Part shown: positions 1 through 6,884 of the stretch, in pieces | Position numbering within the stretch: the stretch's first letter is position 1 | How the letters are laid out: the number at the start of each line of letters is the position of its first letter | DNA from: an uncultured Clostridia bacterium | GTDB taxonomy: Bacteria > Bacillota > Clostridia > Oscillospirales > Oscillospiraceae | DNA length: 34,595 bases | Reading direction: 5' to 3' | NCBI GenBank assembly: GCA_947383645.1 | Contig: CANDEH010000011.1 | Span: forward strand, 1 to 34,595 | Notes under the pieces: model-generated | Database searches by the model: none | What the model was told of the DNA's origin: nothing | Seen by the model: the letters and a program-made list of their open reading frames with translations, nothing else | Translations under genes and position numbers: made by a program

Positions 1-66
1 ATTACGAAAATGAAGGAGGAAATCGAGGAGCTTCACCTCGGCAGAGGAGGGAAAAGGAATGAGTAA
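1..66 (+). CDS. C-terminal end of a phage gene (partial)
   Basis: An open frame runs from the first base to a TAA at 64-66 and translates as a charged tail rich in Glu and Lys (KMKEEIEELHLGRGG). It overlaps the endolysin start by 8 bases, and the purine-rich stretch inside it (gaggagggaaaagg) doubles as the endolysin ribosome binding site. Such short charged, coiled-coil-like proteins often precede lysis genes, but too little is visible to name it. Confidence 0.45.
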   Translation: MTKMKEEIEELHLGRGGKRNE

Positions 67-1018
67 TAGTTCTCTGGTGAGCTACACCAAGATTTCTCCG
101 AACAGGACAAGCCCGAGAAACCATGAGGTAGACAGAATCACTCCTCATTGTGTGGTGGGTCAGTGTTCGGTGGAGACTGTCGGGAACATCTTCGCTCCCA
201 CTTCGAGACAGGCCAGCTCGAACTACGGTATCGGCGCAGACGGTCGTATCGGTATGTACTGTGAGGAGAAAGACCGTAGTTGGTGTTCTTCCAGCGGTGC
301 GAACGACCATCGGGCAATCACGATTGAGTGTGCGTCAGACACCACAGCTCCGTATGCGATGAACAGCAAGGTTTACAATGCTCTGATTGACCTCTGCGTG
401 GACATCTGCAAACGGTACGACAAGACGAAACTTCTCTGGCTGGTAGACAAAGAGAAGACCCTCGCCTACAAGCCGCAGAAGGACGAAATGATTATCACCG
501 TTCATCGCTGGTTTGCTAATAAGAGCTGTCCCGGGGACTGGCTCTTTAACAGGCTCGGAGAGCTGGCTACGGCGGTCACACAGCGGCTTGGAGGGGCTGG
601 GGGTAGTAGTAATACCCCCTCGACCACAAAGCCCTCTACGGGGGCTGGAAACGCCCTGTACAGGGTGCGTAAATCGTGGTCTGATAACAAAAGCCAGAAG
701 GGAGCATTTAAGTCTCTGGACAATGCGAAAGCCGCCGCTGACAACAACCCCGGGTACTCGGTGTTTGACAGCAACGGCAAAGTTGTGTACACCCCCGGCG
801 GCACGACTACCAGCTTCAAGCCTTACATGGTGAGGGTGACAACTGGGGAGCTGAATATCCGCAAAGGAGCGGGTACGAACTATGCCATTACCGGGGCTAT
901 CCGGGACAGGGGCGTTTATACCATTGTCGAGGAAGCTCATGGCGAGGGTGCTACTCTGTGGGGCAAGCTGAAATCTGGTGCTGGGTGGATTTCGCTCGAC
1001 TTCACGATGAAGCTCTAA
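59..1018 (+). CDS. Phage endolysin: N-acetylmuramoyl-L-alanine amidase with SH3 domain
   Basis: Peptidoglycan hydrolase expected to cut the amide bond between MurNAc and L-alanine at the end of the phage cycle. The first ~175 residues look like an Amidase_2/PGRP zinc domain: an early His in ITPHCVVGQ, then TVHRWFANKSCPGDW carrying the distal His and the Cys of the zinc site. A Gly/Ser/Thr-rich linker follows (about 178-198), then a small repeat-like module seen in clostridial amidases (YRVRKSWSDNKSQKGAFKSL). A C-terminal bacterial SH3 wall-binding domain (LNIRKGAGTNYAITGAI) covers about 256-319. The 319-residue length suits a modular lysin. There is no signal peptide, so export depends on the downstream holin. 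The ATG at 59 follows a strong gaggaggg site. Confidence 0.9.
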   Translation: MSNSSLVSYTKISPNRTSPRNHEVDRITPHCVVGQCSVETVGNIFAPTSRQASSNYGIGADGRIGMYCEEKDRSWCSSSGANDHRAITIECASDTTAPYAMNSKVYNALIDLCVDICKRYDKTKLLWLVDKEKTLAYKPQKDEMIITVHRWFANKSCPGDWLFNRLGELATAVTQRLGGAGGSSNTPSTTKPSTGAGNALYRVRKSWSDNKSQKGAFKSLDNAKAAADNNPGYSVFDSNGKVVYTPGGTTTSFKPYMVRVTTGELNIRKGAGTNYAITGAIRDRGVYTIVEEAHGEGATLWGKLKSGAGWISLDFTMKL

Positions 1019-1317
1019 TGCCTTATCGGGGCAAAAGAAGTAAAAAGGCTCGCATGGAGTTCTCAAAAGTAATTCTGGTTGTTGCGGCTATCGTAAATCT
1101 GGCGGTGATTGTCTTCACCTTCGTTATGATATGGAGGACGAGTGACCTCTCGCCGCTCACATACCTTATCCCGGCAGTAGCCGCCGAGACCGCCACAGGC
1201 ACAGGATTTTATTATTCCAAGGCCAAGGTGGAAAACAGAATAAAACTGATGAAGCACTACAAGGTCGAGCCTACGGAAAATTCGTTCAATGATGAAGGAG
1301 GAGCTTACAATGGTTGA
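1018..1317 (+). CDS. Small phage membrane protein of the lysis cassette
   Basis: Predicted 99-residue protein with a basic N-terminus (KRSKKAR), a hydrophobic helix (VILVVAAIVNLAVIVFTFVMIW), a second apolar stretch (LTYLIPAVAAETATGTGFYY) and a charged tail. The pattern matches small proteins commonly found between endolysin and holin in gut Firmicutes phages; the role (holin or antiholin-like) is inferred from position. The ATG at 1018 overlaps the endolysin stop (TAATG), suggesting translational coupling. The ATG at 1054 has a better aaagg site and would remove the basic leader. It overlaps the holin gene by 8 bp. Confidence 0.7.
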   Translation: MPYRGKRSKKARMEFSKVILVVAAIVNLAVIVFTFVMIWRTSDLSPLTYLIPAVAAETATGTGFYYSKAKVENRIKLMKHYKVEPTENSFNDEGGAYNG

Positions 1318-1624
1318 TTTGACACAGGTAATCGTAGCGTTTCTGACGCTGGTCTTCTCTCTGGTATCGGTGTACCTCATTCCGTTTCTGAAAACCAAAG
1401 TCAGCGGCGAACAGCTTGAAACCATCAAGTTTTGGGTGAATATCGCTGTCGAAGCCGCCGAAATGATTTATGTCGGCAAGGGCAAGGGAGCGGAGAAGAA
1501 AGCCTATGTGGAGAAATATTTGAGCGAAAAGGGCTTTCACCTCGACACCCGGGAGATTGACAGTCTTATCGAAGCGGCTGTGCTTGAGCTGAAAATCGCT
1601 ACCAAAAAGAAAGAGGAAGCCTAA
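1310..1624 (+). CDS. Phage holin, LL-H-like family
   Basis: Predicted 104-residue protein with one N-terminal membrane helix (VIVAFLTLVFSLVSVYLIPFL) followed by a long amphipathic, charged segment (FWVNIAVEAAEMIYVGKGKGAEKK...YVEKYLSEKG). This is the layout of LL-H-type holins (Phage_holin_6_1), which open the membrane so that the cytoplasmic endolysin reaches the wall. The ATG at 1310 is chosen because aaggagg sits 8-10 bases upstream; an in-frame ATG at 1289 lacks such a site. It is the last phage gene before the tRNA. Confidence 0.8.
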   Translation: MVDLTQVIVAFLTLVFSLVSVYLIPFLKTKVSGEQLETIKFWVNIAVEAAEMIYVGKGKGAEKKAYVEKYLSEKGFHLDTREIDSLIEAAVLELKIATKKKEEA

Positions 1625-1705
1625 CCGAAGTCAGACTTCCTCAATCGTCAGAACAAACCCGAAACAGTGCTTCACGAAAAACATAGGGTTCGGATTTGCA
1701 CATTC

Positions 1706-1740
1706 TGGTGGACCTGAAGGGGATCGAACCCTCGAACCTC
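1706..1740. other. Probable prophage attachment site in the tRNA 3' end
   Basis: The 3' half of tRNA-Ala borders the last phage gene with only ~80 bp between. tRNA 3' ends (T-arm plus acceptor) are classic att cores for tyrosine-integrase phages, and the phage-side copy keeps the tRNA intact. The partner copy is outside the window, so the core length is a guess. Confidence 0.4.
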
Positions 1741-1782
1741 ACGGATGCGAACCGTGCGCTCTCCCAGCTGAGCTACAGGCCC
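1706..1782 (-). tRNA. tRNA-Ala (anticodon CGC)
   Basis: Read on the minus strand, all four arms fold: acceptor GGGCCTG with CAGGTCC (one G-U), D-arm GCTC...GAGC, anticodon stem CACGG/CCGTG with loop TTCGCAT giving CGC (codon GCG), and T-arm CGAGG-GTTCGAT-CCCCT. CCA is encoded at 1708-1706. Its own promoter lies at 1808-1836. The 3' end faces the prophage. Confidence 0.95.
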
Positions 1783-1807
1783 ATAAATGATGTATCGAAC
1801 AGGTGAT

Positions 1808-1836
1808 ATAATAAACCATTTCTTTTCATCTGTCAA
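1808..1836 (-). promoter_or_regulatory. Promoter of tRNA-Ala
   Basis: On the minus strand TTGACA (1836-1831) and TATTAT (1813-1808) are separated by 17 bp and sit ~26 bp before the tRNA 5' end. It is back to back with the trmK promoter. Confidence 0.75.
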
Positions 1837-1841
1837 TACTC

Positions 1842-1870
1842 TTGACGGATTTATTCTCAAGATATATACT
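1842..1870 (+). promoter_or_regulatory. Promoter of trmK
   Basis: TTGACG (1842-1847) and TATACT (1865-1870) with a 17-bp spacer, about 30 bp upstream of the trmK start and its ggaggggg site. Confidence 0.75.
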
Positions 1871-1901
1871 ATGCTGTAGTAATCTGGAGGGGGTACGGCC
1901 T

Positions 1902-2594
1902 ATGTCACCGGCTTCTCGGCTGGAGCTGTCGCCCCGGCTGCGTATGATAGCGGATCAGGTGCCCCCGGGCTTCCGTTTGGCGGATGTTGGATCGGACCAC
2001 GGCCTCCTGCCGCTGTACCTGCTGTCCCAGGGCCGGATTCCCTCCGCCATCGCCACCGATCTCCACGCCGCCCCCCTGGAGCGGGGCCGTCAGGCCGCCC
2101 GGGAGCAGGGGAGGGAGGCCCAGATCTCCTTCCGCCTGTGCGACGGCCTGGCAGCTGTGTCGCCGGAGGAGGTGGACGCCGTCGCTATCGCCGGTATGGG
2201 GGGCGAGACCATCGCCGGCATTCTGGAGGCCGCCCCCTGGAGCCGGGGGAAGCTGCTGCTGCTCCAGCCCATGTCCCGCGCCGAGGTGCTGCGCCCCTGG
2301 CTCTCAGTCCACGGCTGCGCCATCCGCCGGGAGGAGCTGGTGCTGGACCGGGGGCACGTCTACCCGGTACTTACCGTGGAGGGCGGGACCATGCCGCCGC
2401 TGACAGCGGTGCAGCGGTACTGCGGGCTGTCTCCCCGGGATGGGCCCCTGTTTCCCGTATACCTCCGCCGCTGGATAGAGCGCCTGGAGCGCACCTGCGC
2501 GGGCCTGGAGCAGGGGGGACGGAGCGCGGAGGCTGTGGCGCTGCGCCAGGAGCTGATGGAACTGCGGGAGGAGGAGAGAGCATGTCCGCCGTAG
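1902..2594 (+). CDS. trmK: tRNA (adenine(22)-N1)-methyltransferase TrmK
   Basis: Transfers a methyl group from S-adenosylmethionine to N1 of A22 in tRNA; cytoplasmic. The 230-residue protein starts with the TrmK signature: a short leader (LSPRLRMIADQVPPG), the SAM-binding loop LADVGSDHGLLP (~27-38), and the family motif AIAGMGGETIAGIL (~95-108). LLLQPMSRAEVLRPWL follows in the Rossmann fold, then a C-terminal helical tail. The ATG at 1902 follows ggaggggg. Its end overlaps the next gene by 13 bp, the trmK/Nif3 pairing common in Firmicutes. Confidence 0.93.
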   Translation: MSPASRLELSPRLRMIADQVPPGFRLADVGSDHGLLPLYLLSQGRIPSAIATDLHAAPLERGRQAAREQGREAQISFRLCDGLAAVSPEEVDAVAIAGMGGETIAGILEAAPWSRGKLLLLQPMSRAEVLRPWLSVHGCAIRREELVLDRGHVYPVLTVEGGTMPPLTAVQRYCGLSPRDGPLFPVYLRRWIERLERTCAGLEQGGRSAEAVALRQELMELREEERACPP

Positions 2595-3355
2595 GCGAGA
2601 TTGAACAATTCCTGTACGCCCTGGCCCCCAAGCCCCTGGCCCAGAGCTGGGACAACGTGGGCCTCCTGGTGGGGAGGCCGGACCGGGAGGTCAAAAAGGT
2701 CCTGGTGTCCCTGGACATCACGGAGGTGGTGGCCGAGGAGGCCAGCCGCTGGGGGGCGGAGCTGATTGTGGCCCACCACCCGGTGATCTTCGGCGGCGTG
2801 AAGAGCGTCACCGACCGGGACCCCACCGGCCGGACGCTGCTGTACCTGGTGGAGCACAGTCTTGCCGCCATCTGTATGCACACCAACCTGGACGCGGCGG
2901 CGGGGGGCGTCAACGACCTTCTGGCCGATACCTTAGGTCTTACGGACGCCTCTCCCGTAGAGGAGCACGGCATCGAGCGCACAGGCGTCCTGCCGGATCC
3001 TTTGCCTCTGCCGGACTTCCTGGCCCGCATCAAGAGTGCCCTGGCCCCCAACGGCATTCGCTACGTGGATGGCGGCAGACCAGTCCACTGCGTGGCGGTG
3101 GGCGGCGGGGCCTGCGGGGACTTCTTCCCCCGGGCGGCGGCCCTGGGCTGCGACACCTTCGTCACCGCCGACGTGAAGTACCACCAGTTCCTGGACGCCA
3201 AGGCCATGGGCCTGAGCCTCATCGACGCGGGGCACTTCCCCACGGAGAACCTGGTCTGCCCGCGGCTGTGCGCGGCGCTGTCGGAGCGCTTCCCGGCGCT
3301 GGAGGTGCGCCAGTCCGCCTGCCACGGCGAGGTGATCCAGTACTGCCCGCTGTGA
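2582..3355 (+). CDS. Nif3-like dinuclear metal centre protein (YqfO family)
   Basis: Predicted 257-residue Nif3/DUF34 protein, often labelled GTP cyclohydrolase I type 2. The family forms a hexameric toroid with a two-metal site, and its physiological reaction is still uncertain. Metal ligands are visible: the HH pair in IVAHHPVIF (~64), MHTNLD (~98) and the distal DAGHFPTENL (~220). It is the compact form of the family, without the long PII-like insert seen in B. subtilis YqfO. It overlaps trmK by 13 bp and is probably translationally coupled to it. Confidence 0.9.
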   Translation: MSAVGEIEQFLYALAPKPLAQSWDNVGLLVGRPDREVKKVLVSLDITEVVAEEASRWGAELIVAHHPVIFGGVKSVTDRDPTGRTLLYLVEHSLAAICMHTNLDAAAGGVNDLLADTLGLTDASPVEEHGIERTGVLPDPLPLPDFLARIKSALAPNGIRYVDGGRPVHCVAVGGGACGDFFPRAAALGCDTFVTADVKYHQFLDAKAMGLSLIDAGHFPTENLVCPRLCAALSERFPALEVRQSACHGEVIQYCPL

Positions 3356-3359
3356 TTCT

Positions 3360-4079
3360 ATGGAAGAACTATACCAAAAAGGGATGGAACTGTGGGAAGC
3401 CGCAGAACAACTGAGCAGACAACACAAAATCGCTTCTTCAGAGGGACGCAGCGAAATGGTATCCTACCAAAAGCAAGCGGTTGCGTGTTGGCAGTCCGCC
3501 GCTGAGCAGGGATCCGCAAAGGCACAGCACCAACTGGGCTATTACTATTACAACTACGGCAGAAATGGCAACAAAAACAAAAAGGCGTTCGAGTGGTACA
3601 GCAAGGCTGCCGAACAGGGATACGCCCCGGCGCAATACGAGCTCGGTTTTCTGTACGGCAGCGGATTAGGCGTAGCGCAAAACTACAAAATGAGCTGCTG
3701 CTGGTACGAAAAAGCGGCGGAGGGAGGCCTGGCGGCCGCCGCAAGCATCCTTGGCGACCGGTACTGCGAAGGAAAATCCAGGAATTACAAAAAGGCAATC
3801 TACTGGTACACCCGCGCGTTAGAGCTTGGAATGCAGGGGTCAGTGGAGCGTCAAATTGGATGGTGTTACGAAAAGCTGGGAGATTTTACCCATGCGGCAG
3901 AGTGGTACGGCAGGGGAGCGGAAAAAGGGATTGGCGATACCGCCTATCGCCTGGCCCAGCTGTACGAAACCGGCACAGGCGTACCCCAGGACCTCCAAAA
4001 AGCGGCAGAGTGGTACCGGCTGTCCGCAAAGTTAGGGTTTCCCGATGCGGATTTATGGCTGAAAGAAAGGGGATTCTGA
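3360..4079 (+). CDS. Sel1-like repeat (TPR-like) protein
   Basis: A 239-residue soluble protein made almost wholly of Sel1 repeats: AEQGSAKAQHQLGYYYY, AEQGYAPAQYELGFLYGSG, AEGGLAAAASILGDRY, ALELGMQGSVERQIGWCY, AEKGIGDTAYRLAQLYETG, and a last SAKLGFPDADLWL. Such repeats form alpha-solenoids used for protein-protein contacts; no enzymatic domain or signal peptide is present, so the role is unknown. Its GC content is lower than that of trmK or yebC, hinting at separate ancestry. The start lies 4 bp after the Nif3 stop and lacks a clear Shine-Dalgarno sequence. Confidence 0.85.
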   Translation: MEELYQKGMELWEAAEQLSRQHKIASSEGRSEMVSYQKQAVACWQSAAEQGSAKAQHQLGYYYYNYGRNGNKNKKAFEWYSKAAEQGYAPAQYELGFLYGSGLGVAQNYKMSCCWYEKAAEGGLAAAASILGDRYCEGKSRNYKKAIYWYTRALELGMQGSVERQIGWCYEKLGDFTHAAEWYGRGAEKGIGDTAYRLAQLYETGTGVPQDLQKAAEWYRLSAKLGFPDADLWLKERGF

Positions 4080-4156
4080 CTGTGAAATAAAGAATCCTGC
4101 TCTTTACTTCCAATAAAAGTGAGACGAATTTCAAAGAAGAAAAAGGAGAAACTACC

Positions 4157-4891
4157 ATGTCCGGACATTCCAAATGGCATAATATCCAAAAGACCAAGGG
4201 CGCGGCGGACGCCAAGCGCTCCCAGATCTTCACCAAGATCGCCCGGAAGATGATTGTGGCGGTGAAGGAGGGGGGCAGCGGCGACCCGGCCAACAACTCC
4301 CGCCTGGCCACTGTCATTGCCGAGGCCAAGGCCGCCAACATGCCCAACGACAACATCAAGCGCACCATCGACAAGGCCCTGGGCGCCGGCAGCGGCGACA
4401 GCTATGAGAACGTGGTCTACGAGGGGTACGGTCCCTGCGGTGTGGCGGTGATTGTGGAGGCCCTCACCGACAACCGCAACCGCACCGCACCGGAGGTTCG
4501 CCACCTCTTTGACAAGTACGGCGGGAACCTGGGGGCCACCGGCTGCGTCAGCTGGTCCTTCGACCGGAAGGGCGTCATCGTCATTGACAACGAGGAGGGC
4601 GATCTGGATGAGGAGACGGTGATGATGGACGCTCTGGACTGCGGCGCGGCGGACTTCGAGGCCGACGGCCCGGTGTTTGAGATCACCACGGAACCCGACG
4701 ACTTCAACGCGGTGACTGCGGCCCTGGAGGAGAAGGGGTATGTGTTCGCCTCGGCCGCCATTGAAATGGTACCGCAGAACTACGTAAAACTCACCAGCGA
4801 AGAGGACATCAAAAACATGACCAAAATGATCGAACTGATGGAGGATAACGACGACATTCAGAACGTGTACCACAACTGGGATCAGGAGTGA
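4157..4891 (+). CDS. YebC/PmpR-family regulatory protein
   Basis: 244-residue member of the YebC/PmpR (TACO1-like) family. It opens with the hallmark MSGHSKWHNIQKTKGAADAK and carries the conserved MPNDNIKRTIDKALG and YEGYGPCGVAVIVEALTDN blocks. Members were described as DNA-binding regulators, and more recent work points to a role in helping ribosomes through difficult sequences such as polyproline. The ATG at 4157 follows aaaaaggagaa. A composite repeat with strong hairpins starts just after the stop and may end transcription. Confidence 0.93.
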   Translation: MSGHSKWHNIQKTKGAADAKRSQIFTKIARKMIVAVKEGGSGDPANNSRLATVIAEAKAANMPNDNIKRTIDKALGAGSGDSYENVVYEGYGPCGVAVIVEALTDNRNRTAPEVRHLFDKYGGNLGATGCVSWSFDRKGVIVIDNEEGDLDEETVMMDALDCGAADFEADGPVFEITTEPDDFNAVTAALEEKGYVFASAAIEMVPQNYVKLTSEEDIKNMTKMIELMEDNDDIQNVYHNWDQE

Positions 4892-4896
4892 TGAAA

Positions 4897-5107
4897 GGGG
4901 GGACGTAAGTCCCCCTCAGTCTGTCGAAAAACCTGACGGTTTTTCGACAGACTGAGGCAAATTGCGGCCGATGGCCGCAATTTGTCGCCGGCGGGCGGGC
5001 GATTGCACGCGAAAGGAACCCCTCTTGGGTTCCTTTCACACTATCCTCCTTACCGCCATCCTGCTCTGCCGACTTTTTTGACAGTCTGGGGGGACGTAAG
5101 TCCCCCT
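4897..5107 (+). repeat. Composite palindromic repeat, copy 1
   Basis: A non-coding, MITE-like element. The core runs 4917-5087: its ends are near-inverted (CAGTCTGTCGAAAAA and TTTTTTGACAGTCTG). It holds, in order, a 20-bp-stem hairpin (4914-4957), a 12-bp-stem hairpin (4958-4984), a GC-rich linker, an 11-bp-stem hairpin (5011-5037) and a conserved single-stranded block (actatcctccttaccgccat). A 20-base palindrome-containing sequence, GGGGGGACGTAAGTCCCCCT, flanks it as a direct repeat at 4897-4916 and 5088-5107. The same modules in the same order recur inverted at 23477-23650. Confidence 0.8.
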
Positions 5108-5166
5108 TATTTCTTCTGCAATTTTACCGTGACCGGCAGGCAAGGACAAGCTGCGCCGCTTTCTGT

Positions 5167-5195
5167 TTGCGAAACCGGGGAAAATGTGCTATACT
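5167..5195 (+). promoter_or_regulatory. Promoter of the small-gene/tgt operon
   Basis: TTGCGA (5167-5172) and TATACT (5190-5195) with 17-bp spacing, about 41 bp before the first ATG at 5237. Confidence 0.6.
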
Positions 5196-5236
5196 GTCCG
5201 TCAGCAACGCAATTTTGCGGAATGGGAGGAACCGCT

Positions 5237-5458
5237 ATGCAGTCTTTTTACCAACACTTTGCCGGCAGTACTGCTGCTGCGCCGGTGATCTTCCTGGTGC
5301 TGTTCCTTGTGATTGTAGGGGGTGCGCTGTATTTGACGCCCCGTTTAGCCGCCTGGCTGGACAAGAAAGCGGACAAACACCCCGGCTACTTTGACGGGAT
5401 GCTCACCAAAGACCCCAACGCCCCCGGAGAGGAGGACGACAAGCATGGCGCTGACTGA
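5237..5458 (+). CDS. Small single-pass membrane protein
   Basis: 73 residues: a short N-terminus, one strongly hydrophobic helix (APVIFLVLFLVIVGGALYL, ~20-38) and a charged cytoplasmic-type tail (LDKKADKHPGYFDGM, ending EEDDKHGAD). I do not recognise the family. The ATG at 5237 follows gggagga. The stop overlaps the next gene by 14 bp, so it is probably in one operon with the TfoX-like gene and tgt. Confidence 0.7.
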   Translation: MQSFYQHFAGSTAAAPVIFLVLFLVIVGGALYLTPRLAAWLDKKADKHPGYFDGMLTKDPNAPGEEDDKHGAD

Positions 5459-5720
5459 CCTGCCCAATATCGGTCCGGTGCTGGCGGAGCGCCTGCGCGC
5501 CGCCGGTGTGGAGACACCGGAGCAGCTCCTCCAGATCGGGGCGGAGGAGGCCTTCCTCCGCATCCGAGCCGCCGCAGATCCCGCCATCTGCCTCCACGCG
5601 CTGGAGGCCCTGGCCGGGGCGGCGGAGGGCGTGCGCAAGTCCGCCCTGCCGCCTGCGCGGAAGGCGGAGCTGAAGCGGTGGTTCAACGACGTGACGAAGG
5701 GGAGGGGCGCTGATGTTTGA
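5445..5720 (+). CDS. TfoX/Sxy C-terminal-domain protein (stand-alone)
   Basis: 91 residues resembling the TfoX_C domain: LPNIGPVLAERLRAAGVETPEQLLQIGAEEAFLRI with the helix-hairpin-like LPNIG turn, then ICLHALEALAGAAEGVRKSALP. In full-length TfoX this domain accompanies an N-terminal domain involved in competence regulation; here only the C-terminal part exists, which is common in Firmicutes and has no established function. Helix-hairpin-like folds of this kind can contact DNA or RNA. It starts within the previous gene after a gagagga site and overlaps tgt by 8 bp. Confidence 0.8.
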   Translation: MALTDLPNIGPVLAERLRAAGVETPEQLLQIGAEEAFLRIRAAADPAICLHALEALAGAAEGVRKSALPPARKAELKRWFNDVTKGRGADV

Positions 5721-6846
5721 GGTGCTGAAAACCGAGGGCCTGGCCCGCCGGGGCCGCTTCTCCTGCGCCCACAGTGGGGAGGTACAGACCCCTGTCTTTA
5801 TGAACGTGGGCACCCAGGGGGCCATCAAGGGCGGCCTCTCCGCCTTTGACCTGAAAAACATCGGGTGCCAGATCGAGCTGAGCAACACCTACCATCTGCA
5901 TCTGCGTCCGGGAGACGACGTGGTGCGTCAGCTGGGGGGGCTCCACGCCATGATGCGCTGGGACGGACCCATTCTGACCGACTCCGGAGGGTTTCAAGTA
6001 TTTTCCCTTGCCTCCCTCAGGAAAATCAAGGAGGAGGGAGTCACCTTCGCCTCCCATCTGGATGGACGGCGAATCTTCATGGGCCCGGAGGAGAGCATGC
6101 GCATCCAGGCCAACCTGGGCAGCGACATCGCCATGGCCTTCGACGAATGCGTGGAAAATCCGGCCCCCTACGAGTACGTGAAGCAGTCCTGTGAGCGCAC
6201 CCTGCGCTGGCTCCTCCGCTGCAAGGCGGAGCACGACCGCCTCTGCGCCCGGCCAGACTGCCTCAACCCCGGCCAGCTGCTCTTCGGCATCAACCAGGGT
6301 GGTACCTACGACGACCTGCGGGTTTGGCATATGGAAGAGATTTCTAAAATCGACTGTGACGGCTTCGCCGTCGGCGGCCTGGCGGTGGGGGAGAGCACAG
6401 AGACCATGTACCACATCTTAGACGTGGTCCTGCCCCACGCCCCGGCGGACAAGCCCCGGTATCTCATGGGCGTGGGCACCCCCGGCAACATCATTGAGGG
6501 GGTGGCCCGGGGCATCGACTTCTTCGACTGTGTGATGCCCGCCCGAAACGCCCGCCACGGACGGCTCTTCACCTGGCAGGGGGCCATCAATATCAAAAAT
6601 GAGAAGTACAAGCTGGACACCGGCCCCATCGACCGGGAGTGCGACTGCCCGGTGTGCCGCACCTACAGCCGGGCCTACCTCCGCCACCTGTTCAAGGCGG
6701 AGGAGATGCTGGCCATGCGCCTGGCGGTGATGCACAACCTGTACTTCTATAACCGTCTGATGGAGCGCATCCGGGAGTCCATCGATGCCGGGGATTTCGC
6801 CGCTTTCCGGAAGGCGTACAGCCGCCGCCTGGACGAGAAAATCTGA
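5713..6846 (+). CDS. tgt: Queuine/preQ1 tRNA-guanine transglycosylase
   Basis: Exchanges guanine-34 of GUN-anticodon tRNAs for preQ1, the first tRNA-bound step of queuosine synthesis. The 377-residue length is normal. Visible landmarks are D90 in ILTDSGGFQVFSL (general acid/base), the substrate loop FGINQGGTYDDLR, GGLAVGES, and the nucleophile D272 in DFFDCVMPARNARHGRLFT. The zinc site is CDCPVC (C310, C312, C315) plus H341. No queuosine biosynthesis genes are adjacent. It overlaps the TfoX-like gene by 8 bp and is likely co-transcribed. Confidence 0.96.
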   Translation: MFEVLKTEGLARRGRFSCAHSGEVQTPVFMNVGTQGAIKGGLSAFDLKNIGCQIELSNTYHLHLRPGDDVVRQLGGLHAMMRWDGPILTDSGGFQVFSLASLRKIKEEGVTFASHLDGRRIFMGPEESMRIQANLGSDIAMAFDECVENPAPYEYVKQSCERTLRWLLRCKAEHDRLCARPDCLNPGQLLFGINQGGTYDDLRVWHMEEISKIDCDGFAVGGLAVGESTETMYHILDVVLPHAPADKPRYLMGVGTPGNIIEGVARGIDFFDCVMPARNARHGRLFTWQGAINIKNEKYKLDTGPIDRECDCPVCRTYSRAYLRHLFKAEEMLAMRLAVMHNLYFYNRLMERIRESIDAGDFAAFRKAYSRRLDEKI

Positions 6847-6884
6847 GAATTTCCCGGGAAATTTTGTGAGGGGGAGCACGGTTT

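Larger units (their letters stand above)
1..1624. mobile_element. Right end of a prophage (lysis module)
   Basis: Three tightly packed genes (endolysin, small membrane protein, holin) preceded by the tail of another frame form a phage lysis cassette. Base composition here is visibly lower in GC than the trmK-tgt block that follows. The cassette ends about 80 bp before the 3' end of a tRNA-Ala gene, the usual junction for phages that integrate into tRNA genes. The integrase and structural genes would lie outside the window to the left. That this is an integrated prophage rather than a domesticated remnant is inference; the lysis genes look intact. Confidence 0.8.
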
